From: Durusdinium trenchii
Taxonomy: Eukaryota; Sar; Dinophyceae; Suessiales; Symbiodiniaceae
Assembly: GCA_963970005.1 (NCBI GenBank)
Contig: CAXAMN010008635.1
Span: 171,851 to 235,850 of the forward strand
DNA length: 64,000 bases
Reading direction: 5' to 3'
The notes beneath the pieces were generated by a model. That model was not told the origin of the DNA. It made no database searches and saw only the letters and a program-made list of their open reading frames with translations. Positions 9,342-19,932 of the stretch are shown here, piece by piece; the first letter of the stretch is position 1, and every line of letters begins with the position of its first letter. The position numbers and the translations under genes were made by a program.

Positions 9342-9880
9342 GGCTGAACTGACAAACGACTCAAAGGACTTTTGGGCAGCCTGGCAAGCTCATCATTGAT
9401 GTCTCCAGCTTGTGGGCCTACACTTTCCCAAGAGCGTGGCTTATCGTAATACCCACGTCGCCGCTGCTCTGGCTCATCAGCATGCGTTTCAGAAATGGTC
9501 CATGGGGCACGGGTGTCTTGGGCTTTAAAGTCACTGAAAACGTTGTTCCGGATGGTGGCAGTCTCATTGCGTAAGTTCTTTTCAGCTGTGAAGCTGTATG
9601 TCCTTGTAATTTTGAAAGGGCTGCGCTGAAAAGTTTTTCGCTGCGTGGGGCGGAACTTGCCTGGCTCAAACGTGCGGACAACGAAGAGTGGCCCATTGGG
9701 GTCTTTTTGCATGATGTTGGCACCTCCCTTTCTGTATACGTCCACCAGATCCTTGATACCGTGGATTGGGTGATCTCGAAGATGATCGAAGATCCATGTG
9801 TTCGTCCAACCGAAAAAGCGGTCGCACGCCCCTTTGCCGTGCTGCTCTCCCAGGTAGAGGAGGTTCACTCGGAGCTTCTA
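9284..9880 (-). pseudogene. Possible transposase C-terminal fragment
   Basis: The open frame follows a TAG that directly abuts AAG, so it may begin at an acceptor near 9880. It reads KLRVNLLYLGEQHGKGACDR then FFG. An acidic residue followed by HGKGxCDxxxG is typical of the last catalytic region in several eukaryotic DDE transposases; that match is from memory of the pattern, not a search. About 190 residues follow, rich in Arg, Pro and aromatic residues, without a recognised fold. The upstream catalytic parts are not visible, so it is broken or its other exons were missed. Confidence 0.35.
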
Positions 9881-10091
9881 AGTGGCAACAAGAGTGTGAC
9901 AAAAGTGAGCAACATTTTCGTAGGAACGAAAGTGAGGCCCGCAGTCTTGCTCATGATTTCACTGTTATCGCTTGCTATACTATATGTGAACTGGTCTTTA
10001 GCTCAGAAGCAGTCCAGTCGGCGTGCATCATATTAGCACACACACAGCATGTGTTAATGTCGTCAGAAAAATGCTACTAAAGTACAAGTAG

Positions 10092-10283
10092 AGCCTCAAA
10101 CAGTTGGTCGAGTCAATCACATCTTCAAATCCGCCCAATTTCAAGCTGCACAGCTTCCACCAAGGCTACGCAGGATTACCCAGGCGCCTCTACCCCTTTG
10201 TCGAACTGGAGTTCAGGGACCTTTCGGACCAGATTCGTGAAAACGACCATAAGATCTTTCTGCTGAGAATTGAGAAATCTTGA
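10092..10283 (+). CDS. Candidate exon on the plus strand, unrecognised
   Basis: A 63-codon frame opens after TAG and ends in TGA. The text reads like a folded protein: it includes NFKLHSFHQGYAGLPRRLYP and FVELEFRDLSDQIRENDHKI. Codons favour C or G in the third position, and frames on the other strand are broken or poorer. An acceptor is not obvious, so the left border is uncertain. It does not resemble a family I know. It lies between minus-strand pieces, so it would be a one-exon island or part of a plus-strand gene whose other exons were not found. Confidence 0.4.
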   Translation, partial: SLKQLVESITSSNPPNFKLHSFHQGYAGLPRRLYPFVELEFRDLSDQIRENDHKIFLLRIEKS

Positions 10284-10662
10284 CAAGGTCTTTCTGCCTG
10301 ATCTGCCGCCTTTCCATCTGCACTTTCATGTGGAGCCACCCTGGCAGGTGCCTTACTTCCACGCACACAAAGAACCTCCTTCTTGCAAACAGCAACTACT
10401 CTTTCTCAATCTTTCTCAGCTTCCAGCCACAGGTGGAGGCCTTGAACAAACTCCAAACTCCAAAAGAATGAACAGAGTTCTGTCGAGCTTGCTCGTGCGA
10501 GACTGCTTCTGATAGGCTGTGCGGACTTTGAGGTCACAACGCATCTTCTGCTGTGGAGGCATCTTTCACTCTAGAAATATCTGCCTCACCAATTACCAAT
10601 GCTTTTGCTTTTGCAGTGAACTTATGCAGTGATCATGAAAGGTATCCCGAAGGTATCCCGTC

Positions 10663-10917
10663 CTACAGCATATGGATACTTGTGGATAGTTGATGATTTT
10701 GATGCTGAAAGTGCAGTGATTGCGCCTGCGCTTTTGCAGTCAAGTCATAGGAGATGAGATCGCCTTCTGGTCCTTTATTGATTCGTTGGACATGCGCCTC
10801 CACCTGAGACAAAAGTGGAAACATGTTGAAAGTTTCGCTGCGGGCTCTGTAGGCACCGGGCCCATTTCGCGTGGGTTCCGCTCCAGTATCGGACCTTCTC
10901 GCCAATCTCAAATTCTC
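10663..10917 (-). CDS. Exons with a Tudor/SH3-like module
   Basis: Exon one, 10917 to 10862, encodes EFEIGEKVRYWSGTHAKW. Removing a 58-base GC-AG intron (10861 to 10804) joins it in frame to VEAHVQRINKGPEGDLISYD and LTAKAQAQ. The joined text has the G-x-x-V-x-YWS, W, V-x-x-x-N-x-G, YDL plan seen at 4.1-4.95 kb. GC-AG introns are common in dinoflagellates. The second exon stays open to a stop at 10663 but may end earlier. Upstream Lys/Glu/Pro-rich sequence at 11.07-11.36 kb could belong to the same gene. Binding of a modified peptide or nucleic acid would be usual for the fold, but is not shown. Confidence 0.5.
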   Translation of the reverse strand, partial: ENLRLARRSDTGAEPTRNGPGAYRARSETFNMFPLLSQVEAHVQRINKGPEGDLISYDLTAKAQAQSLHFQHQNHQLSTSIHML

Positions 10918-11068
10918 CTTGCAATCATTGATTTGTCAGCTGCAGTCATGCTTTTGATCTCTTTTAGACTTTCGAATCTAGATCCCACAATGCTGAGCGC
11001 TCATCTAGAAGCCTCTGCTGTGGGAGCCTTGTACAACTGACTCTGACAACAGCAAAGCGCTTGACAAG

Positions 11069-11360
11069 CTAGAATTTGAGACTTGACCAAACCCAAAAAG
11101 CATTCTCTGAGAATCTTGCCTTGGCCGTGCTTTCAAGCCTTTCTGGAGGCTTCTCCTCCAACTTCTCTGGAAGCCTTTCTTCTGGCCTCCCTGGAAGGCT
11201 CTCTTCTCCCCTCGGAGACTTCTCTTCAGGTTTCTCAGGTTTGTTTCTGGCTTCAGCTTGAGCAGCTTGAGCAGGTTGGTCCTGGAAGCAAGACCTTTGC
11301 AGAACTTTTCCTTGTATGGCTTCTTGAAAATAGCTTGTTCGAGACTTCTTAGAAACATCT
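11069..11360 (-). CDS. Pro/Glu/Lys-rich exon
   Basis: An open frame whose middle is a run of short charged repeats: KPEKPEEKSPRGEESLPGRP then EERLPEKLEEKPPERLE. Before it lies a helix-like stretch, AQAAQAEARN. It is likely a disordered or coiled-coil linker. It lies just upstream of, and on the same strand as, the Tudor-like exons at 10.66-10.92 kb. The duplicated GAGAAGC-type codons could be a minisatellite in DNA. Confidence 0.35.
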
Positions 11361-11929
11361 TTTAAACTGTGTGTTCCAATGAAAGGGAGGATTCTTACAG
11401 CTATCGGGATTTTGCATGTGGTGCGGGGCGTCAGCACACCAATCCCCTGTAGATCCGGAGAGACTAAATGTGTCAATGTGTCAGGATGTGTCAGGTATCA
11501 TGGTATAGTGACCTTGAATTTATATAGTGACCTTCACTTTCTGAAATGAATACTGGATGCAAGGAGGGTCCTTTGAGGGGCTCCGCCTGCAATCGCTTGC
11601 GCTGCTTCCACCTTGTTGCATCGACACCTGCACGGTGCGAAAGCTGCAAGCTGTTAAACCACAAGCGCAGTAAGGCCTGGGTCTCGCTGCGCGTCTCCTC
11701 ACTGGTTGAAACTCAGACAGGGCATAGTGAGCAAGAGCCGAGAGAAAGAGAGGCATGGAGGGGGCAAAGGCCAGAAAGGATAAAGGAGGAAGAGCGGCTG
11801 GAGGAGCGAGAAGACAAAGCATCGTTATTGCAAGATAGTGAGTGAATGCACCAAGAGAAGTTATAAAGCAATCTTGATTTTGGCTGTCCTTAAGTCGGCG
11901 CCATGGGGGGTCCTTGCAAGGTATCAAAG

Positions 11930-12720
11930 CTGAGGGGAAAGAGGAGGGCTGTACTCTGCTTCATGTTGCGCACTAATGACGCGCTGGGTTCTCTCAACAA
12001 TGCAGCAAACATCGAATGACATGGTGGGACCTTAAAAGGTATGCTTCCCCAATGTATGCTACGGCATTGAACCTAACTCTCAGTCATGCGAGTTCGTATA
12101 CAGCACGTCTTCAGCTGCCATGAGCCTTCTTACAAACGTTCTAATTTAACTTAATTCTAATTACTAAGTCTTGTTTCTACTAGCTTCTTGTTACTACTAG
12201 TTACTAGTAAGGCACTTGTTACTAGAAGCGATGCACTTGTTCCTAGTAGCTTATTGTCGTATTTGTACGTATTTACAGTATTTTACGGCGGTCTATTTTC
12301 TGCACCTCAGCTGCAGGTCGCCATGGAGGAGCCGAGGCATTCTTCCTGAGTTGCAACACTACATTGAAAACTATGAAAGTTAGCATGCTGTACTGTGTTG
12401 CTACCTCGGCTACCTCGTGCTGCTTAAGTGTACTCTTCGACAAACTTATACTTCAACTCTAAAGCTGTATGTAGCAACAGCAGTCGCATCTTGAACCTAG
12501 ATTCGGTCTACCCCACCGCAGGTTCGCATCAGCAGACGTCATACTTCGGGCAGACATCCACCTGGCTCAACATTGATACGAGTACCAGTGAAGGCCAGTC
12601 GCATCATGTTGAAATGAAGAGCAAAACGAATATAACTAGTTTAACAGTTTTACAAAAACAAACGGCCCGTTGTCAAAGGACCCACCTGCTTACCTTCTTT
12701 CTGTTCAGCTGTTGCCTGGT
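11930..12720. other. No gene seen; TACTAG-rich stretch
   Basis: Between about 12150 and 12255 the motifs TACTAG, ACTAGTTACTAGTA and GCACTTGTTACTAGAAGC recur. A plus-strand frame at 12428-12760 is rich in Ser and Thr and has no coding texture I trust. Confidence 0.4.
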
Positions 12721-13132
12721 CAAGGGGCCAACAGTTGGGCGAAAATCATCCCATCCATAGCACTGTCGGGACCGTGGGCTTCATAGCACCGCTTGGATGG
12801 GCGGATTGTCAGTGGCTTCAGATTATGGCTGAGACGGCTGAGAGCAAAGAGCGCTGGATTGATATTTGATCCCAAGGTCGAAAGCCAACTCGACTGTGCA
12901 TGGGTTCTTCGAAATAAGAGTGTTGTTTTGCTTTGCTGAGTTTGTTTCCAGAATGCTTGGAGCAATTTGGAGCATATTTGCAATGGATGCCTGTGATGAC
13001 TTACGTACTCTGCTGAACGAGCATAGGTCACATCAGAACATCTTAGTGGCTGATCAGCAGTTGAAGCAGTGGCTGATCGCAACAAGGCAACAAGCTAGGG
13101 CAAGCAAAGACCATCGCGGTACTTTTCCATAA
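12720..13132. CDS. Two overlapping candidate frames, strand undecided
   Basis: On the minus strand 13085-12720 holds a 121-codon frame ending HGPDSAMDGMIFAQLLAP. On the plus strand 12984-13132 reads MDACDDLRTLLNEHRSHQNI then LVADQQLKQWLIATRQQARA, a helix-like text. Both cannot be coding over the overlap. I slightly favour the plus frame for its acidic/hydrophobic helix pattern. Neither resembles a known family. Confidence 0.25.
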
Positions 13133-13638
13133 TGGTGGCATTCAGCCCCAAGGCTTGCAAGTGCTTGCTTCCTATGTGCCCTTGCACCAAGAAGCAAACC
13201 ACAGCAAGCTATTTACTCGCCCCAGGGCCCGTCAGAGACTAGGGCAAGAATTCACCGCACCACGCTTGGCTTTGCCAAGCTTGGAGTCAAGTGGATGCAT
13301 TTGCAAACGAACTACAGCTCCCAATGCATTCGCTGTCGGCCCAAGTAAGTCTGTGCTTGTCATATTGAAACTCTACGACAACTTGCCCTTTGCTGTCGCA
13401 CCAACACATTGGAAGCAGAAATCCTAAGCAGTAAAGCCAGGGTTTGCGGTTCCTTGAGGAGTAAACCTGCAGGATGGTGCAACTTCAGAAAGTGGTGCAA
13501 AGGTAAACTGAGGCAATTGCGCTTTGTCGAAGGTTTGTTTGGCACCTTATCAACATGGAAAAGCGCGAACGAATGCCGGTCTTACAAAAGAGGTTGTGCA
13601 TGCAACCAGCCAGCCCAGCACACTACAATTTACAGTGT

Positions 13639-13798
13639 TCAGAGCATTGTATCCGGGCCGGTCGCGTCTTCTTTCATTCTTTGTGGTCGTGTCGACCAGT
13701 ATCTGAATGCATGTGCACTGCACTCCATGATCTTGAAGCCTGTCACAGCCAGTCCCAATGCTCCAACGGCCTGCATGTTCTTCTCCAATTCTTTCAAC
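13639..13798 (-). CDS. Terminal exon of an unrecognised gene
   Basis: After a CAG acceptor at 13801-13799 the minus strand reads LKELEKNMQAVGALGLAVTG, FKIMECSAHAFRYWSTRPQR, MKEDATGPDTML and a TGA. Heptad-like leucines and a mixed hydrophobic/charged pattern give it a strong coding look, although the longer open frames here are in other phases. Upstream exons would lie above 13.8 kb, but that DNA is A+T-rich and no partner was found. Function unknown. Confidence 0.45.
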
Positions 13799-14375
13799 CT
13801 GACATGAGGTAGTGTGAAAGACCAATTATGTTTCCCTATACCACTTTTGACGTCATCGTTTTGTCTTCCTTATCGGTTTACAGTGTTTTGACTGACTGCA
13901 ACATGAATGTGCATTATACGGTGAACATGAAGACATATGTATGCACAATTACTTCCAAACAATTCCATGCTAGAAGCCTGTGCACTCACCAAACATCATC
14001 CCTCCCCTCATACTGTCTGGAGATCACATGTGTTGGCCTGTCTACAGGAATGTATTTTTGCACTCTCTGCGTTATTGCTTCTGTTATCGTTTTTGTGCCT
14101 GGTGCAAACCCGGCAAGAGTGTTTGGTCCATACTCAACACACTTATCCGGGGGTTATCGTTCTTTTTCTTCCTGATCGTTTTACAGTGCATTGAGCATGC
14201 TTCTGGCAAAACCGCACATCCGAAGATCACTTTCTTACGTTGTTGTTTAAACACTTTCTCACGTGTTTTCAGACGGCAGGTGCTGCTCAGAAACTAGCTA
14301 CCTCTATCGGACTCTATCGGAAAAATAGAATTTCCATCAAACCCACTCTCGTCCCTTCTCTCTTGCGAATCTTCG

Positions 14376-14431
14376 CTTCCCTTCCCTCCCTTCCCTTCCC
14401 TTCCCTTCCCTTCCCTTCCCTTCCCTTCCCT
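14376..14431 (+). repeat. (CCCTT)n microsatellite
   Basis: About eleven pentamer units, nearly perfect. Confidence 0.9.
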
Positions 14432-14969
14432 CATTCTGCATTCTGTGATGTTCACTTTGGCAAGGTTTGACCTTGCAGTTTTAAGTCCTCAGCAATCAAA
14501 ACACGGGTCTTCACAATATGTCTGTCTGCAGCCGTGCATCGTTTATGTTCTTGGAAATAGTTTCCAAACTTTCGTTGGATCTAACAAGACTTATTGCTTT
14601 GGATTTATCCGCTGGGTCTTGTCAGGGTTGGATTCAATGTATATAATGGTTTTCAACAGCACCACTACTTTATATATAGCCCAAAGCCAAGTTCCACTGC
14701 CTGCAATTGAAAATCAAACCAGTGCCGGAGGCTGGCTACTATGGTGGACTGAACGTATACTTTCGAAACCCTTCTGGGTGGCTTGTGAGGCAACTCCGTC
14801 AATCCCGCTTCCAACTCCAAGTCGCAAGAGTATATAACTAGACAGTGATTGAAAGTTCCTTGACGGTCACATCTGCGGTCTAGAGTCTAGACATCACTCA
14901 GAAGTGAAAATAGCAAGTTCTTCACGACCAAGCCATGTTGTATATCCAGAACCTGTTCTGTTTGGAACT

Positions 14970-15022
14970 GGCTTGGAGGCCATCGCGAGTAGGTTGGAGG
15001 CCATTGCTATTGCCATCGCTAG
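14970..15022 (+). repeat. Short GGTTGGAGGCCATTGCT repeat
   Basis: Units GCTTGGAGGCCATCGCGAG, GGTTGGAGGCCATTGCT and ATTGCCATCGCT follow each other. The same family appears inverted at 23700-23760. Confidence 0.5.
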
Positions 15023-15149
15023 AAACTATCATCTTTGACTTCACTGGTATGGTGTCAGCGTTTGGAGTGAGAGATCCTCACTGCCTTGGATGTGTTTGTT
15101 GGCTGCTAGTTACGTAGTGGTAGTAACATGTACTGTGTACATATACAGT

Positions 15150-15890
15150 CGCCTGGTGGCCATCACCTGGGCTGCTCACTGGCCACACCAGCCTAGAAGA
15201 CCTTGGCCTGCACCTCATAAGCTGCGACGAGCCCGTTTTGGCCCACCCTAGCCGCACCGCTCGCTACGGGCTGCTACTATAGCTCCTACGGCCTTGTCTG
15301 GGAGTGGCCATGCTGCCGTCTGGTGGCCATCACCATGGTGGAAAAGCGTGGCAGAGCAGATTGCCGGGAGCCTTGCTTTATGGCTGCGGCTCGCCCCTTT
15401 TTGGTGTGGAAATAGATGGTGTCGTTGGCTAGGCTTGAAACCCTCCGCTGGACTGCTCACTGGCCACACCAGCCTAGAAGCTTCTGGCACGTGCCAGGCA
15501 ACTGTTTTATGGGCTCCCGAAGGCCACGTGCCAGGCGACGTTAGCCATTTTGGTTGGCTGCGGCTCACCCTTTTTGGTAAATTGTGTCGTTGGCTAGGCT
15601 TGAAACCCTCCGCTGCGACACCAGCCCTGGACTAGACCTCTGCGCAACGTGCCAGGCAACGTTAGGCATTTTGGCTGGCTGCGCCGCTCGCTGCGGCTGC
15701 TACTGTGGCTCCTACGGCTTTGTCTGGGAGCGGCCATACCATGGTGGAAAAGCGTGGTGGAGCAGATTGCCGGGGGCCTTGGGAGTGAGCTTCTGGCGCC
15801 TCGCCCCTCTTTGGTGTGGAAGTAGATGGTGTCGTTTGCCGGGCCCCAAACCCCTCGCTGTGACGCCAGCCCGTTTTGGGCAGTCTACAG
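15150..15890 (+). repeat. Array of three to four long imperfect repeats
   Basis: Blocks recur at spacings of roughly 180-410 bases. GGTGGAAAAGCGTGG with GCAGATTGCCGGG appears near 15335 and 15742. GGTGTGGAA with TAGATGGTGTCGTT appears near 15405 and 15817, with a shorter form near 15575. GGCTTGAAACCCTCCGCTG appears near 15430 and 15597. TGCTCACTGGCCACACCAGC appears near 15171 and 15453. G+C is higher than the surroundings. Frames over it are open in both directions but shift between copies, so it is treated as repeat, possibly from a decayed gene. Confidence 0.7.
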
Positions 15891-15895
15891 GGCAG

Positions 15896-15978
15896 CAGGA
15901 CAGACAGACAGACAGACAGAGACAGAGACAGAGACAGAGACAGACAGAGACAGACAGAGACCCACCGACCGACCGACC
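15896..15978 (+). repeat. (GACA)n/(GAGACA)n then (GACC)n microsatellite
   Basis: GACAGACAGACA passes into GAGACA units and ends in CGACCGACCGACC. Confidence 0.85.
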
Positions 15979-16225
15979 TGTCGGTAATGCGCGCCGCGCG
16001 GACAGGCATAATCGACATTTTGTGGGTGCCCGGCGCGCGCCAACATCAAAGGCGGAAAATGTGCTCCAAGATGCTCTGACAGAGGCCCTCAAGATGACCC
16101 AACATAGGTCCCAGATATGGCACACATAGCCGCAAGATGACCCCACATAGGTCCCAGATATGGGAAACATAGCCCCTAGATGGGCCAAGATAGCCTCAAG
16201 ATATGGCAACATAGGCCCCGCACAG
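15977..16225 (+). repeat. Copy 1 of a dispersed element ending in an AAGATGACCCAACATAGG array
   Basis: Begins GTCGGTAATGCGCGCCGCGC, then GGACAGGCATAATCGACATT, and about 100 bases later turns into units of 20-25 bases built on AAGATGACCCAACATAGG and CCCAGATATGG. Copy 2 lies at 16978-17185 in the same order and orientation. Confidence 0.75.
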
Positions 16226-16226
16226 T

Positions 16227-16233
16227 CTCAAAA

Positions 16234-16268
<35 letters not shown>

Positions 16269-16343
16269 CAGAGACAGAGAGAGAAAGAGACAGAGACAGA
16301 GAGAGAGAGACAGAGAGACAGAGAGACAGAGAGACAGAGAGAC

Positions 16344-16382
<39 letters not shown>

Positions 16383-16560
16383 TAGAAAGCAAGAAAGCAA
16401 TAAAGACAGAAAGAAAGAAAGAAAGAAAGAGAGAAACAGGCGGAGAGAGAGCGACAGAAACAAAAGGCGAGAGAGAGAGAGAGGGAAAGAGAGGGAGAAA
16501 GACATGGAGGGAAAGAGACCCTAAGCAAGCCAACGAGAAAGAGAGAGAGAGAGAGAGCGC
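16227..16560 (+). repeat. (GAGACA)n/(GACA)n/(GAAA)n/(GAGA)n compound microsatellite
   Basis: About 330 bases almost free of T on the plus strand. The unit changes from GAGACA to GACA at about 16345-16382, then GAAA, then GAGA to the end. Confidence 0.9.
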
Positions 16561-16977
16561 GACGGCTCTCCCGACCTTCGGTGTCTCTTACATACACCCG
16601 GGCTGACCTCCACATTGAAGGATGTTGACGGGATGCCCGACGTCCCGGCCACTGTCGCCTCATGTCTTTTGCCTCTATCCCCTCTAAGCTACCGTCCTAC
16701 TTTTGCCCCGTGTTGGACCGACGCCCGGCTGTCAGGCGTAAGCCTTAAAATCCGGCCAGGGGCCCGAGCCCCTTTGGCCGTGTCCTCGAAGGAGAGAGCG
16801 GGTCCACCCCCTGCCGCCGAGCCAGGGGGGCAACCTCCGCCGCCTGTGCTTTACAGTGGATTCTGCTTGCGACGTTCAAAAAGCACTATTTTTTACAGAG
16901 CTTTGTGGGGGTGATAAATATAAAAAAATCGTGGTGGGAAAATGGTCACGAAATGCAAAAACCATGTGTTTTCCAAG

Positions 16978-17185
16978 GGTGATGTCGGTAATGCGCACCG
17001 CGCAGACATGCATAATCGGCATTTTTTGATATTTTTTGGGTGATGGGCCCGTGTCAACATAAATTGCGCAAAGTGTGCCCGAAGATGATCCAACAGAGGT
17101 CCCCAAGATGACCCAACATAGGCCCAAGATGGGCCGCCGTAGGCCGAAGATGGGCTCAACATAGGCCCAACAGGCCCACGTCGAC
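16978..17185 (+). repeat. Copy 2 of the dispersed element
   Basis: Begins GATGTCGGTAATGCGCACCG, then CAGACATGCATAATCGGCAT, and ends in CCAAGATGACCCAACATAGG units, followed by a CAACAACGAC tract. It lies about 1.0 kb after copy 1. Confidence 0.75.
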
Positions 17186-17229
17186 GACCACAACCACAAC
17201 AACCACGACGACAACAACAACAACGACAA

Positions 17230-18500
17230 CCATGGCCGGCTGTCGGGCGTCAGCCCTTAAAAAAAAAAAAAAGATCACATACAAGTGTATCTATATATAT
17301 ACATATACATGCTTATCATTGCTTATCTATGTGTATATGAGATTTATGAATGCAGGCATCTATGCGACATGCAGACAACCAACAAGACTCAGCAACCCCC
17401 TTGTCACGCCTGGAATCAAGTTTTTGTGCACCTTCAGTGACTTCCTGCAAAGGAAACATATGAGGCTACATGCAACCTTTCTTATGTGGGCTTTCAACTT
17501 AGACCGTCCCCTTAGACCGTCCCCTATCGGTTTCCAAGATCTAGCGGCTAGCGTTCTGCAATCCTATCGTCTTTTGGCCCGTAGCCAAGCTGGACTGACA
17601 ATTTGAGGCTGCAAACACTGAATTGATTGTGCCTCTAACATCCTTGAACTGCAATTCATGCAAAGCCTTCACATGCACTCAAACAGCGCCTTGAACTTCA
17701 GATTGAGACCTGGTTCGACGTCTTGGTGGAGCACTTCCTGCCAGCATGCTCTTTCTAGAATCGACTTGTGAGTTAAAAAGGAAATTCAAAAGAGAAAGTG
17801 GTGAGCTACAAGTCTCTCGCGTGTGCGAGTGCACGGGTACAACAAACGCGGATTCTAGCCTCTGTGGGACATAAATGCAATGGGAGCGGTTGCATTTGTG
17901 CAGCACTCTCGGCCATGGTCGACGTGACGTGCTGGAGAAGGTTCACATCGCCCAGACTTATGTTGGGCAATGGCAGCCATGACCAACCATCCAATAAAAA
18001 GCAAAACAAAAGCAAATGAACATGCAAAAGCAGCGCAATTTGCTTTGGTTTTGCATTTGTTTTGTTTTTTTTCCTGGTACCACTTCTGCACTTGTGAGAA
18101 CTTTTACCCGTCAGCAATATTTGCTGTACGCTCCTAGGAAAAAAGCGAAAAACATGCGAAAAAATTGGGAAAATAAAGCGGGTAAAAAAATGAAAAAGCG
18201 ACAAACACGCACACGCACAGTTGCTTTTTTGTTTGCTTTACCTTTTGCCTTTTTTGGTTTTCGTTGCTTTATAAACTTTTTTGGCTCCTTGTATCTATCT
18301 ATGGCTGGCGCGCCCGACATAAGCCCAGACATTGGGTGAGTCATTGAACAACAAACATTTCACACAAAATGTAGTTACTGCCCTATTTCGCCACGTGGGC
18401 AACAGGCACAGCCTCCAAGCAAACCATGCTCACCCGCGCTGTGGTTATTGCTTTGGTAGCTCCCTATATCATCTTCATCGGTTTGCAGGGTTTGGTTGTC
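17230..18500. other. No convincing gene
   Basis: Short frames only. A run of A at about 17260-17272 and (TA)n near 17293-17305 are visible. T/A-rich stretches at 18040-18300 give Lys- or Phe-rich frames on opposite strands that look compositional. Confidence 0.45.
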
Positions 18501-18522
18501 CTTTGCACCTTTTCACCTGCAG

Positions 18523-19051
18523 GTAAAGCTTCTGTCAGAACAAGAAACTGAGAAGCTGCTCTTGTCAAAAGATCCCCTCCAAAGCAGTTGCCAGTGCGAC
18601 ACGTACCATTTTTGGAACGAAGCTTCATTGACCAACATTTGCTTACCCAGCACCAATCGACTGACCGGTTTGCCAAGGGGGATCCTGCCAGCAACCTGTC
18701 TTCAATGCGGTCCATGCGACATTAGCATCGTACTGTGTCACCTGAATGGGGAAGGGATCACTCCGGGATTTGTACACTAAACCGCTCAGCTATCGCTTCG
18801 ATATTGGCTTGGCTCTCCATCAAAGACTCGGGTCGTCAGCAAAAGGCACTCAGAACTGATCTCTTCTTCTTCTTCTAGAGACCGCAAAACGCTTTCGTCT
18901 CAAGACATTTTGCGGTCCGTTGCTCTACACACCGCCCGTGGGTTGCCAGGCTTGGCTGCTTGCACAGCATGCAACAGCAACAGAGCGAGAGTTGCGCAGT
19001 CTGTCAATGGCGCAGCTTGATCAGCTTGCCTGTGACCACCTCATTCAATAG
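18523..19051 (+). CDS. Two candidate exons of a plus-strand gene, unrecognised
   Basis: Exon A starts after a CTGCAG acceptor at 18517-18522 and reads VKLLSEQETEKLLLSKDPLQ, then a Cys-rich part with CQCDTYHFWNEASLTNICLP and CLQCGPCD, open to a TAA at 18778. Exon B follows a classical pyrimidine tract and TAG (TCTTCTTCTTCTTCTAG, ends 18878) and reads KRFRLKTFCGPLLYTPPVGC, QAWLLAQHATATERELRSLS, MAQLDQLACDHLIQ and a TAG at 19049-19051. Exon A probably ends by splicing before its stop. The paired CxC and CxxC motifs hint at metal binding, but no family is recognised. The plus-strand call goes against the local minus-strand trend. Confidence 0.45.
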
Positions 19052-19932
19052 CACCGTTACCCACACGCAGCGTTGTGGAACTTGATAAAATTATATAAAA
19101 TGATTTCCATGGTGACAAAGTGCAGCAAATCGAACATAGTCCCATAGTTTGAATTATCATGTCGTTTCTAGCAGTTGACTATATCAGGTCGTTTCACAGG
19201 GTTGGGTCAACTCACATCATTGGGAGTGAACGTCGACATCAAGAGCCTTTCATGAACTGCATTGAGTCTGGCTTACGTGACCAACCACGACATGGCATCT
19301 CCCGATGTTTTAAATTTCCGGCGCATGCGGATTGCGCATTACATCGCAACATCAAAGATCATCAGACTCCGAAACCACCACTTCCGATAGTTTATCAATT
19401 TTTGCATACCCACCGGCTCTGTCAGGATCTACCTGGTATCTGAAGAATGGACAAGCATGTATGACTTTTCAGCTCTTTGAGCACGGTCCTCCTCTTTTGG
19501 AGCCGAAAACCAAATATAGGATGGCTTCTCACCTCAGAAGCTGGCAATCTTTACCTTAACATGCTGCCACGCAGTTGCGCCTGCTCGGCAGAAAGTAGAT
19601 GACACTGGCAACGTTGGGGCTGTGTGCAACATCACCCTCTGGAAGTTGCACTTGTTGCTTACTTCATACATCTTGCAACTACACTTGCAATCATCTATAA
19701 AAGTAGATCCAACCATCCACCTGCAAAACACACAAACTGAGACTGAGCCATTTTTTGCAACTCTGCAACGAAACTGGCCAGGGTGGCCTGAAGCACTTCC
19801 ATCGGACGCTTTGTCCTGTGCCAAGAGAAACTACTATATATAAGTATATATAGAGTTTAACATTAAATTAGACCCAAATAATGCAGGGCTCCTTGGGTCT
19901 GAGACAACATTGTCGTCTTCGACAAGCATAAG

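Noticed and set aside
16160..16663. Frames rich in Arg-Glu-Asp or Ser-Leu over the GAGACA array
   Set aside because: Microsatellite translation.
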